DNA of 64,000 nucleotides from Thiomicrorhabdus lithotrophica (GTDB taxonomy: Bacteria; Pseudomonadota; Gammaproteobacteria; Thiomicrospirales; Thiomicrospiraceae): the NCBI RefSeq assembly GCF_029201445.1, contig NZ_CP102381.1, positions 744,001 to 808,000 of the forward strand, in the 5' to 3' direction. How positions within the stretch are numbered: position 1 is the first letter of the stretch; each line of letters starts with the position of its first letter. Below, piece after piece: positions 43,978 through 51,901 of this stretch. The notes below the pieces were generated by a model, which made no database searches, had not been told where the DNA came from, and saw only the letters and a list, made by a program, of their open reading frames with translations. Made by a program: the position numbers and the translations under genes.

Positions 43978-44949
43978 ATGTCGAGCTTTTTAAAAGGTGT
44001 TGATCAAAGAACATCCCTGGCAGGTATGAACCGAATGGAGTTGCTTCTTTTTACAATAAAAGGAAAGCAGTTATTTGGTATTAATGTATTTAAAGTCCGT
44101 GAAGTCATTCGAACACCTGAAATTTCAGTAGTGCCTAAGTCGGATTCTAGGGTGGTTGGAGTGTCAGATATTCGTGGTCAGACGATGCCAATGATAGATT
44201 TAGCAAAGGCTCTAGACCTTGAGCCAGTAGACCCGGCGCAGTATTCAAAAAGCTTAACGATTGTCACAGAGTTTAATAGCTCAGTGCAGGGGTTTTTGGT
44301 TGAGGATGTGGATAGAATTGTACACTTGCGCTGGGAAGATATTTTAGCACCACCAGATTCATTACAAAACGTAAATTATTTGACTGGAATTACTCGTGCA
44401 CAAGAACAGATTGTGCAAATTGTTGATGTGGAAAAGGTCTTAGCAGAAGTTTCTGGTACGCCTAAAGAAATGTCAGATGAGTTCATATCTCAAAACATCT
44501 CCAAAACTAAAAACCAAGACTTTTTTGTTCTTGGTGCGGATGATTCAACCGTTGCTCGTTCACAGTTGAAGAATGTTCTGGATAAAATGGGCATAGCTCA
44601 TAAGATTGTTAATAACGGTAAGTTGGCTTTAGATTTTTTACAAAAGTGGGCTGATGATGCTGATAAGGGAATTTCACCAAGAGTAAGTGATAGGATCTTA
44701 ATGGTAATTTCAGATATAGAAATGCCTGAAATGGATGGTTACACCTTAACCACAAGTATTCGTAAAGATGAACGCTTGAAAGACTTATTTGTTGTTTTAA
44801 ATTCGTCATTGAGTGGTGGTTTTAATGAAACACTAACGGACAAAGTTGGAGCAAACGTATTCTTATCTAAATGGCACGCTGACGAATTGGCCAATACGAT
44901 TGTTGAGCGTATTGATGCGGTTACGAGTGCATCTCAAAAGCAAGCGTAG
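43978..44949 (+). CDS. cheV: Chemotaxis coupling protein CheV
   Basis: CheV couples chemoreceptors to CheA and carries a receiver domain for adaptation. The 323-residue protein has a CheW domain (about 20-165, with RMELLLFTIKGKQLFGINVFKVREVI and DIRGQTMPMIDL). A response-regulator domain follows (about 180-315) with acidic pocket GADDS and phosphoacceptor Asp in ISDIEMPEMDGYTL, about residue 246. Location between flgA and flgT/flgB is the polar flagellar order. It is followed by flgT after 9 bp. Confidence 0.95.
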   Translation: MSSFLKGVDQRTSLAGMNRMELLLFTIKGKQLFGINVFKVREVIRTPEISVVPKSDSRVVGVSDIRGQTMPMIDLAKALDLEPVDPAQYSKSLTIVTEFNSSVQGFLVEDVDRIVHLRWEDILAPPDSLQNVNYLTGITRAQEQIVQIVDVEKVLAEVSGTPKEMSDEFISQNISKTKNQDFFVLGADDSTVARSQLKNVLDKMGIAHKIVNNGKLALDFLQKWADDADKGISPRVSDRILMVISDIEMPEMDGYTLTTSIRKDERLKDLFVVLNSSLSGGFNETLTDKVGANVFLSKWHADELANTIVERIDAVTSASQKQA

Positions 44950-44958
44950 AGAGTTTAT

Positions 44959-46308
44959 ATGCAGCTAATTCATTTTACTTTTGCAGCGTTATTACTAGCT
45001 ATGAGTCTTCATGCTCATGCTGAGGTTATGGATAATCTTTGTATTGATAATCCAAATTCTGATAAATCATGTTCTGAAGAATTTTCTATGGGCTCTAATG
45101 GTCAATCTGAAGGCTATGCTGGAAATCAACCTGGTCAAAAGTCAGTTGGTTCATCTGAACAATGCGTTGTGGTAAAAGGTGTGGCACCATCTAAAGATGT
45201 GAGTAAAGCATTTGCTCGCAAAATGGCTATTCGTGATGCTTTACAGCAAGCGAGTTTAAAAAATAATGTTGTTGTGCAGACGGATCAATCTGTTGAGTCT
45301 TATCAACTAAAGTTGGATAGCACACGCTTTACCTCTACTAGCAAAGTTAAAAGTTTTACGGTATTAAAAGAAGGGTTTGAAGACTCTGAAAATAAGTACG
45401 GTGAAACCAAGAAAGGCGCATTGAACTACGAAGTAACTATGAATGTTTGTCTGACTGAAGAGCGTGGTGTGTGTACGAATTTACCTGGTAACCATTATCA
45501 AACGCGTTTAGCGATTGCTCCGATCGTTTTTCCGCACGCTTACCAAGCAAATGATGTTTCTAATTTATTACATGGCTATCAACAAGAGTTGGAAAGGCGT
45601 GTTCGTAATCAAGGTTATAAAAACTATACTTTGTTAAACCAGGTAGTTGATATTCAGCCGAATGTGCAAGTGGCACCTAATTTAAATCCAGATGTTATTG
45701 CTTCAGTAAGGGATAAAACAGGGGCTCAATATCTATTGATGACCGTAATTCGTTCTATGTCTTCCCATGCTGAAAGCGGTATGAAAAATGACGTTAAGCG
45801 TTTTTATAATTTAGAAGTGCAACCTAATAGCCGTTTTATAGAAGCAGATTGGTATATTGTAGACTTAATGCGTAATGAGATTGTTCATCAAGCTCGTGGA
45901 GGGTTTGATGTAGAGGGAGATGTGAATGTTGGTAGAGATCGACCGTTTGGTTCAAATGCCTTTTTTGCGACGAACACGGGCAAAGTATTTCATGCTTTAT
46001 TAGAGCAACAAGTAACGGATACGATTGATTATTTACATTGTAAGTCATTCAAAAGTGAAATTATTGATGTGCGTGATAATGAATATATTATCTACCTAAA
46101 CGCTAATTCAGGCGCTAAGGTTGGCGACGATCTAGCGGTTTATCATAAGGTTGGCAGGCCTGTACGTTTTAACGGGGCTGTTTTAGGCACGGATTTGGTT
46201 CCTGGCGCTTTTTTGAAAATTAAACGCATTATGCCAAGATTTGCCGTAGCAGAATTGACAGCTAAAAAAGGTTTGGTTCAAGTCGGCGATATTGTTAAGG
46301 CTTGGTAG
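44959..46308 (+). CDS. flgT: Flagellar H-ring protein FlgT
   Basis: FlgT forms the H-ring around the basal body and helps recruit stators in Vibrio. The 449-residue protein has a signal peptide (to HAHA-E, about residue 21), then a 40-residue polar extension not usual in FlgT. An LPP20-like N-domain follows with KDVSKAFARKMAIRDALQQASL (about 76-97). The middle domain has TRLAIAPIVFPHAYQ, and the C-terminal part is NANSGAKVGDDLAVYHKVG. Together with the FlgP-like lipoprotein it points to a large outer ring complex on a fast polar motor. Confidence 0.85.
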   Translation: MQLIHFTFAALLLAMSLHAHAEVMDNLCIDNPNSDKSCSEEFSMGSNGQSEGYAGNQPGQKSVGSSEQCVVVKGVAPSKDVSKAFARKMAIRDALQQASLKNNVVVQTDQSVESYQLKLDSTRFTSTSKVKSFTVLKEGFEDSENKYGETKKGALNYEVTMNVCLTEERGVCTNLPGNHYQTRLAIAPIVFPHAYQANDVSNLLHGYQQELERRVRNQGYKNYTLLNQVVDIQPNVQVAPNLNPDVIASVRDKTGAQYLLMTVIRSMSSHAESGMKNDVKRFYNLEVQPNSRFIEADWYIVDLMRNEIVHQARGGFDVEGDVNVGRDRPFGSNAFFATNTGKVFHALLEQQVTDTIDYLHCKSFKSEIIDVRDNEYIIYLNANSGAKVGDDLAVYHKVGRPVRFNGAVLGTDLVPGAFLKIKRIMPRFAVAELTAKKGLVQVGDIVKAW

Positions 46309-46338
46309 TTACGTTATTAATTTTTTCTGTTTGTTCTT

Positions 46339-46364
46339 AAAGCCCGCTATACAGCGGGTTTTTT
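46339..46364 (+). terminator. Terminator after flgT
   Basis: Stem CCCGCT/AGCGGG (46343-46348 with 46353-46358) extended by A-T pairs, loop ATAC, followed by six Ts. Confidence 0.88.
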
Positions 46365-46391
46365 AATGCCTAATCTTTCGTTATATTCAAT

Positions 46392-46409
46392 CTTACCAGG
46401 CCTGGTAAG
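46392..46409. repeat. Iterated palindrome, extended to 18 bp (copy 8)
   Basis: Core ACCAGGCCTGGT at 46395-46406 inside a perfect 18-bp palindrome CTTACCAGG/CCTGGTAAG, 28 bp after the flgT terminator. Confidence 0.92.
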
Positions 46410-46480
46410 TTGTATTTTTTCTAATTAAATCAATGCTTTTTTATGAAGTTTTACTATGCGGCAATTTTTTCCTCTTTTTT

Positions 46481-46530
46481 CTAAAGTTTTAGAAAATCAG
46501 CCGATAACTGTTAATTTTCTAAAACTTTAG
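46481..46530. promoter_or_regulatory. Sigma-28 promoter enclosed in a 16-bp perfect inverted repeat
   Basis: Arms CTAAAGTTTTAGAAAA (46481-46496) and TTTTCTAAAACTTTAG (46515-46530) flank an 18-bp centre. On the plus strand TAAAGTTT (46482-46489), 10 bp and GCCGATAA (46500-46507) form a consensus FliA promoter with the same spacing as the flgM promoter. Transcription would begin near 46514, at the edge of the right arm, which is followed by a seven-T run. Confidence 0.7.
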
Positions 46531-46566
46531 TGTTTTTTTAGTTAAAAATGTCAAAAAAATCATGGT

Positions 46567-46581
46567 TGGCACTTCTGTTGC
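46567..46581 (+). promoter_or_regulatory. Sigma-54 promoter of flgBCD
   Basis: TGGCAC-N5-TTGC with GG (46568-46569) and GC (46580-46581) exactly 12 bp apart, preceded by T. Predicted start near 46593, 60 bp before flgB. Confidence 0.88.
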
Positions 46582-46653
46582 TATTTCAAACTCATAAATA
46601 AAAAGGTGTCAAAGAACACACATATTAAATAACACCGGAAAAAGGGAAGAGTG

Positions 46654-47061
46654 ATGGCAGAATCAATTTTTGGCATACATGAACAAGCCTTACGCGTTAG
46701 GACAAAGCGTGCAGAGGTATTAGCAAATAACCTGGCAAATGCTGATACACCTAGTTTTAAGGCAAAAGATATCGACTTTAGAAAAGCCTTGCAAGATGCA
46801 AGTGGTGAAATGAAAAATTCATATCAAACAGAGATGAGAAAAACTAACCCCGGTCATATTGATGGTGATAGTAATGGCTTCTCCTCAACTTCCCAGTACC
46901 TAATGTACAGACAACCAACTCAGCCTTCGTTGGATGGCAATACAGTTGAAACACATATTGAAAAAGTGCAATTTATGGAAAATGCGATGCAGCAGCAGGC
47001 AACGCTTGAATTTATAGATGGCAAAATTTCAAGCATTCGTAGCGCTATTCAAGGTCAATAG
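46654..47061 (+). CDS. flgB: Flagellar proximal rod protein FlgB
   Basis: Rod component closest to the MS ring. The protein is 135 residues from ATG 46654 (GGGAAGAG upstream; GTG 46651 would add one residue). The N-terminal rod/hook signature LRVRTKRAEVLANNLANADTPSFKAKDIDF spans about residues 13-42. The QATLEFIDGKISSIRSAIQGQ ending is family-typical. First gene of flgBCD, separated from flgC by 23 bp. Confidence 0.96.
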   Translation: MAESIFGIHEQALRVRTKRAEVLANNLANADTPSFKAKDIDFRKALQDASGEMKNSYQTEMRKTNPGHIDGDSNGFSSTSQYLMYRQPTQPSLDGNTVETHIEKVQFMENAMQQQATLEFIDGKISSIRSAIQGQ

Positions 47062-47084
47062 GTCAGTGAGTTAGGAGAATAAAT

Positions 47085-47495
47085 ATGTCAATGTTCAATA
47101 TTTTAGATATTTCAGCGACTGGTATGCATGCGCAGACAGTACGTTTGAACACCATTGCATCCAATATGGCTAACGTCGATAGCATTAGTTCAAATGCAGA
47201 AGATACTTACCGCTCAAAACAACCTGTTTTTCAAACCATTTTGGAAGGTAATAAAATGGAGCCAACAGGTGGGGTTCGCGTTAAAGAGATTGTTGAGAAT
47301 CAAGAGCCTCTCAAAATGGAATATCACCCAAATCATCCTATGGCAAATGAAGAAGGTTATATTTTTAGACCGAATGTCAATGTGGTGGAAGAGATGGCTA
47401 ATATGATGTCTGCCTCGCGATCATATGAAACCAATATTGAAGTGATGAATACCTCAAAGCAATTGCTTTTAAGAACTATACAACTAGGTAAATAA
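47085..47495 (+). CDS. flgC: Flagellar proximal rod protein FlgC
   Basis: Rod protein of 136 residues. The start SMFNILDISATGMHAQTVRLNTIASNMANVDS contains the flagella basal body rod signature. The C-terminus YETNIEVMNTSKQLLLRTIQLGK holds the helix that packs with the N-terminal helix in the rod. It lies directly between flgB and flgD. Confidence 0.96.
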   Translation: MSMFNILDISATGMHAQTVRLNTIASNMANVDSISSNAEDTYRSKQPVFQTILEGNKMEPTGGVRVKEIVENQEPLKMEYHPNHPMANEEGYIFRPNVNVVEEMANMMSASRSYETNIEVMNTSKQLLLRTIQLGK

Positions 47496-47506
47496 GGGGA
47501 TAAATC

Positions 47507-48199
47507 ATGGCTGATTTTTTACCAGATATTACAACCGGTAATCAGGATTATTTAACGGCTTTGCAACAGAATACAAGTTCATCAACTTCTAATCCAGAAA
47601 ATGTAATGGGTCAGGCTGATTTTTTGATGTTGCTAACGACGCAGTTACAAAACCAAGACCCTTCGAAACCTATGGATCCGACCAGTTTTGTAACCGATTT
47701 AACGCAGATGAGTCAGTTGGAAGCGACGACAACAATGAATCAATCCATCTTAGCGATGGCAACTAGCTTTCAAAATATGCAAACCATGCAGGGGGCATCA
47801 TTGATTGGTAAGAATGTACAGGTAACAGGTGAGGACTTTTCACATGTGCAAGGCCAAGATTCACAATTTAGATTAAATACCGATATCCCGTTAAGCGATG
47901 TCAAAGTTGTGATTAGTGATGAAGATGGCATCGTAAAGGAAATTTCAGTTTCCAGTTTGCCGTCAGGAGAAAAGATCATTGATTGGGATGGTTTAGATGA
48001 TGTTGGTGCTAATCGACCTAGCGGAATTTACTCTTTGACAGCTTATGGTACTGATGCCGATGGAGAGTTAAAATCGGTAGATACAGTCGTGGCTTCTCGC
48101 GTTAACTCCGTTGGTATTGGTAGTGATGGGAATATGACCTTAACATTAGCGACGGGCGAACGAGTAGCGATGGATACGGTTCGTGAAATTAGTGGTTAA
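47507..48199 (+). CDS. flgD: Hook-capping scaffold protein FlgD
   Basis: FlgD caps the growing hook and is later replaced by FlgK. The 230-residue protein has the conserved export/assembly segment MGQADFLMLLTTQLQNQDPSKPMDPTSFVTDLTQMSQLE (about residues 34-72). C-terminal Tudor-like and FnIII-like parts follow, with IDWDGLDDVGANRPSGIYSLTAYG near 151-174. It starts 11 bp after flgC. Confidence 0.95.
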   Translation: MADFLPDITTGNQDYLTALQQNTSSSTSNPENVMGQADFLMLLTTQLQNQDPSKPMDPTSFVTDLTQMSQLEATTTMNQSILAMATSFQNMQTMQGASLIGKNVQVTGEDFSHVQGQDSQFRLNTDIPLSDVKVVISDEDGIVKEISVSSLPSGEKIIDWDGLDDVGANRPSGIYSLTAYGTDADGELKSVDTVVASRVNSVGIGSDGNMTLTLATGERVAMDTVREISG

Positions 48200-48310
48200 A
48201 CGTAATAGTTTTGATGGATTGTAGTAGTTTTTTAAAACAGAACACAGAATAGAACAAATTAAAAGCCTCTCGTTTTGAGGTGTTAATAAAGAATACACAA
48301 GGAGAACATT

Positions 48311-49921
48311 ATGGGTGTATCGTACGATTTAAATGCGTTAAGTGGTATTAATGCTGCTTCGAATGGCCTGGCCGTTATTTCCAATAACTTGGCTAACGCA
48401 CAGTCAGCTGGCTTTAAAAGCTCACGTGCAGAGTTTGCAGATATGTTCTCAGGTGCTCAAACATCGCCTGGTAATGGGGTAAGGGTAGAGGCTATTACAC
48501 AAGATTTTACCCAAGGAACCCTTACGGGAACAGGGCGAGAGTTAGATATGGCTATTGATGGAGAGGGGTTGTTTGTTTTAGAAGATCCTAGTGGAAAGTA
48601 TCCCGCGTTATATACTCGTAATGGTTCATTTAATTTAGATAAAGACGGCATTTTGGTAAATCAAAGTGGATATCCTGTGCAAGGTTACTTGCGTAATGAG
48701 TTGGCACATTTAGCGGATCCTAGCCTTGTTGACCCAATTTTCGAAACGACTTTAAGTACGATTGATTTGGACGACGCTAACAAAGATCCGCGTGCGACGT
48801 CAGAGATGAATTTTGATCTCAATGTCGATGGTCAAGAGCAGGATAATATTAACTTGGACAATGTTTCTGTTGGTTTGAATTCCACTGGTCTTCTGAGCTT
48901 GGCGAATGCCGATAATAACAACATGTTAAAGTTGGCACACCCGGCTGGAACTGATACTGGGTTAGCTACGGGGATTCCTTCTGTTGGCGATACACCAGCA
49001 GATGATACGCCTTACACAGGTTTTCCAGACTTCTCGACTAACAAAATTGTCTTTGACTCTTTAGGAGGAGAGCATCGTTTAACGGCTAGCTTCTATAAGC
49101 GTACAGTAGTAGCAGAAGGGGTTGATCCTGCCTTTAATGCTGGGGAGAAATATACCAGTTGGCTTGCACAGTACACCATGCAAGATTTTGATGAAAAGAG
49201 TAATTCTTGGATTCCAAGTGGTTTTTTTGATAGCAACCCTGCATCGCCAGCGCTAAGTCCTTCTGATCCGGAAGCGGGGGACGCCTCCGCAAAACTGTAT
49301 GAATTGCGTTTTGATACAGATGGTAATTTGGCAGGTGTGTTTGAGCCAGCTAGTGCCAATCAACCTACCAGTGCTGATATCGGTCAATCACTCAGCGTGA
49401 CAGGTGCTTGGGTTGCTACCGGTACCACGCAGCCGAATATGAATTGGACCGTCACAGATCCATTGACAGGTGCTTCTGATCCGATTTCTATTGATATTGA
49501 TTTTGCGAATATGACCGGTTTCTCTGGTTCTTATGATATTCGTGGTGTTTCACAAAATGGTTATAGTGTTGGGGATTTGGTAGGTTTAACGACTTCTAAA
49601 GATGGAATTATAGAAGCTCGTTACTCTAATGGACGTTCGGTTGAAATCGCTCAGTTGGCGATAGCTGATTTTAACCATAAAGATAAGATGCAAAAATTGG
49701 GTGGGCAGACCTATGCAGAGTCATTTGAGTCTGGTACTGCGCAGATTGGTAGGCCGAGTGAAAATGGAATGGGGGCTATATTGGCAGGCTCTTTGGAATA
49801 TTCCAATGTGGATGTTGCAGGTGAGTTGGTTAATATGATTCAAACTCAAAGAACTTACCAGGCCTCTGCTCAAGTTATTTCAACTTCTCAAACATTAACA
49901 CAAACAATTTTAAACTTGTAA
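48311..49921 (+). CDS. flgE: Flagellar hook protein FlgE
   Basis: Structural subunit of the hook. At 536 residues it is longer than the roughly 400-residue enteric FlgE; the extra length lies in the variable surface domains (about 190-400). The N-terminal rod/hook signature is ALSGINAASNGLAVISNNLANAQSAGFKSSRAEFADMF (about residues 8-45). The C-terminal EYSNVDVAGELVNMIQTQRTYQASAQVISTSQTLTQTILNL is canonical. It is separated from flgD by 111 bp that include a small hairpin, and AAGGAGAAC provides a strong ribosome binding site suited to a high-copy product. Confidence 0.96.
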   Translation: MGVSYDLNALSGINAASNGLAVISNNLANAQSAGFKSSRAEFADMFSGAQTSPGNGVRVEAITQDFTQGTLTGTGRELDMAIDGEGLFVLEDPSGKYPALYTRNGSFNLDKDGILVNQSGYPVQGYLRNELAHLADPSLVDPIFETTLSTIDLDDANKDPRATSEMNFDLNVDGQEQDNINLDNVSVGLNSTGLLSLANADNNNMLKLAHPAGTDTGLATGIPSVGDTPADDTPYTGFPDFSTNKIVFDSLGGEHRLTASFYKRTVVAEGVDPAFNAGEKYTSWLAQYTMQDFDEKSNSWIPSGFFDSNPASPALSPSDPEAGDASAKLYELRFDTDGNLAGVFEPASANQPTSADIGQSLSVTGAWVATGTTQPNMNWTVTDPLTGASDPISIDIDFANMTGFSGSYDIRGVSQNGYSVGDLVGLTTSKDGIIEARYSNGRSVEIAQLAIADFNHKDKMQKLGGQTYAESFESGTAQIGRPSENGMGAILAGSLEYSNVDVAGELVNMIQTQRTYQASAQVISTSQTLTQTILNL

Positions 49922-49946
49922 AAGCGTTTAACACTTTTTCTGGTCT

Positions 49947-49973
49947 TGCCGGTATATTTTTGCCGGCTTTTTT
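49947..49973 (+). terminator. Terminator after flgE
   Basis: GCCGG (49948-49952) pairs with CCGGC (49963-49967) across a T-rich loop, followed by seven Ts. Confidence 0.78.
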
Positions 49974-50043
49974 ATTTCTAAAACTCCTCTATATTGGCTT
50001 ATCGGCCATATTCTAAATTCTTTAGTGTAAATAAAAATTATTT

Positions 50044-50058
50044 TGGCATAGTCTCTGC
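50044..50058 (+). promoter_or_regulatory. Sigma-54 promoter of flgFG
   Basis: TGGCAT-N5-CTGC, with GG (50045-50046) and GC (50057-50058) 12 bp apart. Predicted start near 50070, giving a 160-nt untranslated leader before flgF. Confidence 0.75.
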
Positions 50059-50107
50059 TATGAGATAGTTGAGCGTAAATAGCGTGTCAAAATGCTAACA
50101 CACAAGG

Positions 50108-50195
50108 GAAACACATTCGGGCGATAGACCCAATCATATAAGTGTTTCAGTTTATAAGGGATGATATTTGTTAAGTAAATAATCATCCCATTTTT
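50108..50195 (+). promoter_or_regulatory. Structured flgF leader with terminator-like hairpin
   Basis: GAAACAC (50108-50114) can pair with GTGTTTC (50142-50148). Downstream GGGATGAT (50158-50165) pairs with ATCATCCC (50182-50189), extended inward by ATTT/AAAT with one bulge, and is followed by ATTTTTGA. GGA motifs at 50107-50109, 50159-50161 and 50216-50218 resemble CsrA contact points. Between the sigma-54 start and the flgF ATG, this could act as an attenuator or a CsrA-controlled leader. Confidence 0.5.
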
Positions 50196-50229
50196 GACTA
50201 GATAGTAATTAATCCTGGAGTAAGTTGTC

Positions 50230-50973
50230 ATGGACCGTATGTTGTATGTTGCAATGAGTGGCGCTAAAGAGGTCATGCTTTCGCAAGCGAACAATGCCAA
50301 TAATTTGGCCAATGCGAATACGGATGGTTTTAAACAAGATTTTAATATCTTTAGAGCACAGCACATGCAAGGTCCTGGTTGGAACTCTCGTGCTTATTCA
50401 ATGGATGAAAGACCTGCGACAGATTTCTCCCCGGGCGCCATCAAGGTTACGGGTCGTGGTTTAGATGTGGTTACCAAAGAAGACGGTTTCATAGGAATTC
50501 AGTCTCCAACAGGGGATGAAGCTTTTATTCGCAGTGCGAGTTTGCAGGTGCTAGAAGATGGTAGTTTAGTAGATGTTAAGGGAAATCCTATTTTAAATGA
50601 GGGAGGTGCACCGATAAATGTGCCACCTTCTAAAACGATTACCATTGGTGACGACGGCACAATTTCGATAGTGCCTGCAGATTCTCCCAGTAATCAGTTG
50701 GTTGTTTTGGATCAGCTACGATTAGTTAAACCGAATACACAAGACTTGGAAAAAGGGTTAGATGGTTTTACTCGTTTAAAGGCGGATGCTCAGCCCGTTA
50801 ATCAGGAGTTTGTTTCTGTGGTAAGCGGTGCTTTAGAAAGCAGTAATGTGAATACGGCAGAGGCTTTGGTGAATATGATTGAACTGTCTCGTAAATATGA
50901 GTTGCAAGTAAAAATGATGTCGACCACCAAAACGCATGCGCAGAAATCAGATCAATTACTGTCGCTTAGATAA
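50230..50973 (+). CDS. flgF: Flagellar proximal rod protein FlgF
   Basis: Rod protein of 247 residues. The N-terminus is RMLYVAMSGAKEVMLSQANNANNLANANTDGFKQDFNIF (rod/hook signature). The C-terminus SGALESSNVNTAEALVNMIELSRKYELQVKMMSTT is characteristic of the FlgF/FlgG/FlgE fold. AATCCTGGAGTAAG precedes the ATG. flgG follows after 17 bp, so the two share the sigma-54 transcript that starts near 50070. Confidence 0.95.
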   Translation: MDRMLYVAMSGAKEVMLSQANNANNLANANTDGFKQDFNIFRAQHMQGPGWNSRAYSMDERPATDFSPGAIKVTGRGLDVVTKEDGFIGIQSPTGDEAFIRSASLQVLEDGSLVDVKGNPILNEGGAPINVPPSKTITIGDDGTISIVPADSPSNQLVVLDQLRLVKPNTQDLEKGLDGFTRLKADAQPVNQEFVSVVSGALESSNVNTAEALVNMIELSRKYELQVKMMSTTKTHAQKSDQLLSLR

Positions 50974-50990
50974 GTAGAAGGAAGTAGATT

Positions 50991-51782
50991 ATGAATAGAG
51001 CATTGTATGTAGCAAAAACTGGTTTGGAAGCACAACAGTTCCGTTTGGCGGCTATTTCAAACAACTTAGCAAATGCTAACACTTACGCTTATAAAACGGG
51101 ACGCGCAGAGTTTGATGATTTGCTGTATCAAAATGTACGTCAGCCAGGTGCACAAGCCGGTCAAGATGAGGCGAATACCTTACCATCTGGTTTACAGCTA
51201 GGAACAGGTGTAAAGGCTATTGGGGTTCAGAAGATCCATACTCAAGGAAACTTGATGGTGACGGATAACCAGTTGGATATCGCCATTGAAGGTAAGGGTT
51301 TTTTTCAAGTATTAGATCAGGAAGGTAATCTTACCTATACTCGTGATGGTTCTTTTCAGGTGAATCAAAATGGGGATGTAGTTACATCATCGGGATACTT
51401 ACTTGAACCGAACATCAATATTCCGCAAGACGTGACTGAAATTTCGATTACTCGTGATGGTGCGGTGTTTGTACAGCAGCCTGGAAACGTTGCTCAAAAC
51501 CAGGTGGGACAGATTGAGCTGTCAACTTTTATCAATCCAGCTGGTTTGGAGTCAATTGGTCATAACTTTTATGTAGAAACGACTGCAAGCGGCGTGCCTA
51601 ATGTTAATAATCCGCAAACTGCAGAGGCAGGTGGATTGACACAAGGTGCATTAGAAGCTTCAAACGTTAATACTGTGGAAGAGCTGATTGGTATGATTGA
51701 AGCTCAGCGAACCTATGAGATGAACTCTAAGGCGATTTCTGCAGCAGACGGTATGATGCAGTATTTGAATAACAATACTTAA
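50991..51782 (+). CDS. flgG: Flagellar distal rod protein FlgG
   Basis: Distal rod subunit, 263 residues, close to the near-invariant family length of about 260. It contains RALYVAKTGLEAQQFRLAAISNNLANANTYAYKTGRAEFDDLLYQNVRQPGAQ, where the second half is the FlgG-specific segment that makes the rod straight. The TQGALEASNVNTVEELIGMIEAQRTYEMNSKAISAADGMMQYLNNNT ending is canonical. It is followed by 119 bp carrying a stem-loop before flgH. Confidence 0.97.
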   Translation: MNRALYVAKTGLEAQQFRLAAISNNLANANTYAYKTGRAEFDDLLYQNVRQPGAQAGQDEANTLPSGLQLGTGVKAIGVQKIHTQGNLMVTDNQLDIAIEGKGFFQVLDQEGNLTYTRDGSFQVNQNGDVVTSSGYLLEPNINIPQDVTEISITRDGAVFVQQPGNVAQNQVGQIELSTFINPAGLESIGHNFYVETTASGVPNVNNPQTAEAGGLTQGALEASNVNTVEELIGMIEAQRTYEMNSKAISAADGMMQYLNNNT

Positions 51783-51810
51783 ATAAGAATACTTAAAGAA
51801 TAACAAGTGA

Positions 51811-51832
51811 CCAATAAGGATGAGCTTATTGG
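51811..51832 (+). repeat. Stem-loop in the flgG-flgH spacer
   Basis: Perfect 8-bp arms CCAATAAG (51811-51818) and CTTATTGG (51825-51832) around GATGAG. Without a T tract it looks like an RNA-stabilising or processing hairpin rather than a terminator. Confidence 0.55.
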
Positions 51833-51901
51833 GAGTAAAGAAAGAAATAGAAAATAAGAGCTATATTAAAACAGCCAAACTCCAAACACAGGATGAGAGA
51901 A

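Larger units (their letters stand above)
46309..46653. other. 345-bp regulatory region upstream of flgB
   Basis: Non-coding. In order it holds the flgT terminator (46339-46364), an 18-bp extended copy of the iterated palindrome (46392-46409), a sigma-28 promoter inside a 16-bp inverted repeat (46481-46530), and a sigma-54 promoter (46567-46581). Each is listed separately. Confidence 0.7.

Noticed and set aside
50058-50366. 102-codon minus-strand ORF over the flgF leader and start
   Set aside because: Overlaps a sigma-54 promoter, a hairpin and the flgF coding start; no ribosome binding site or recognisable motif.
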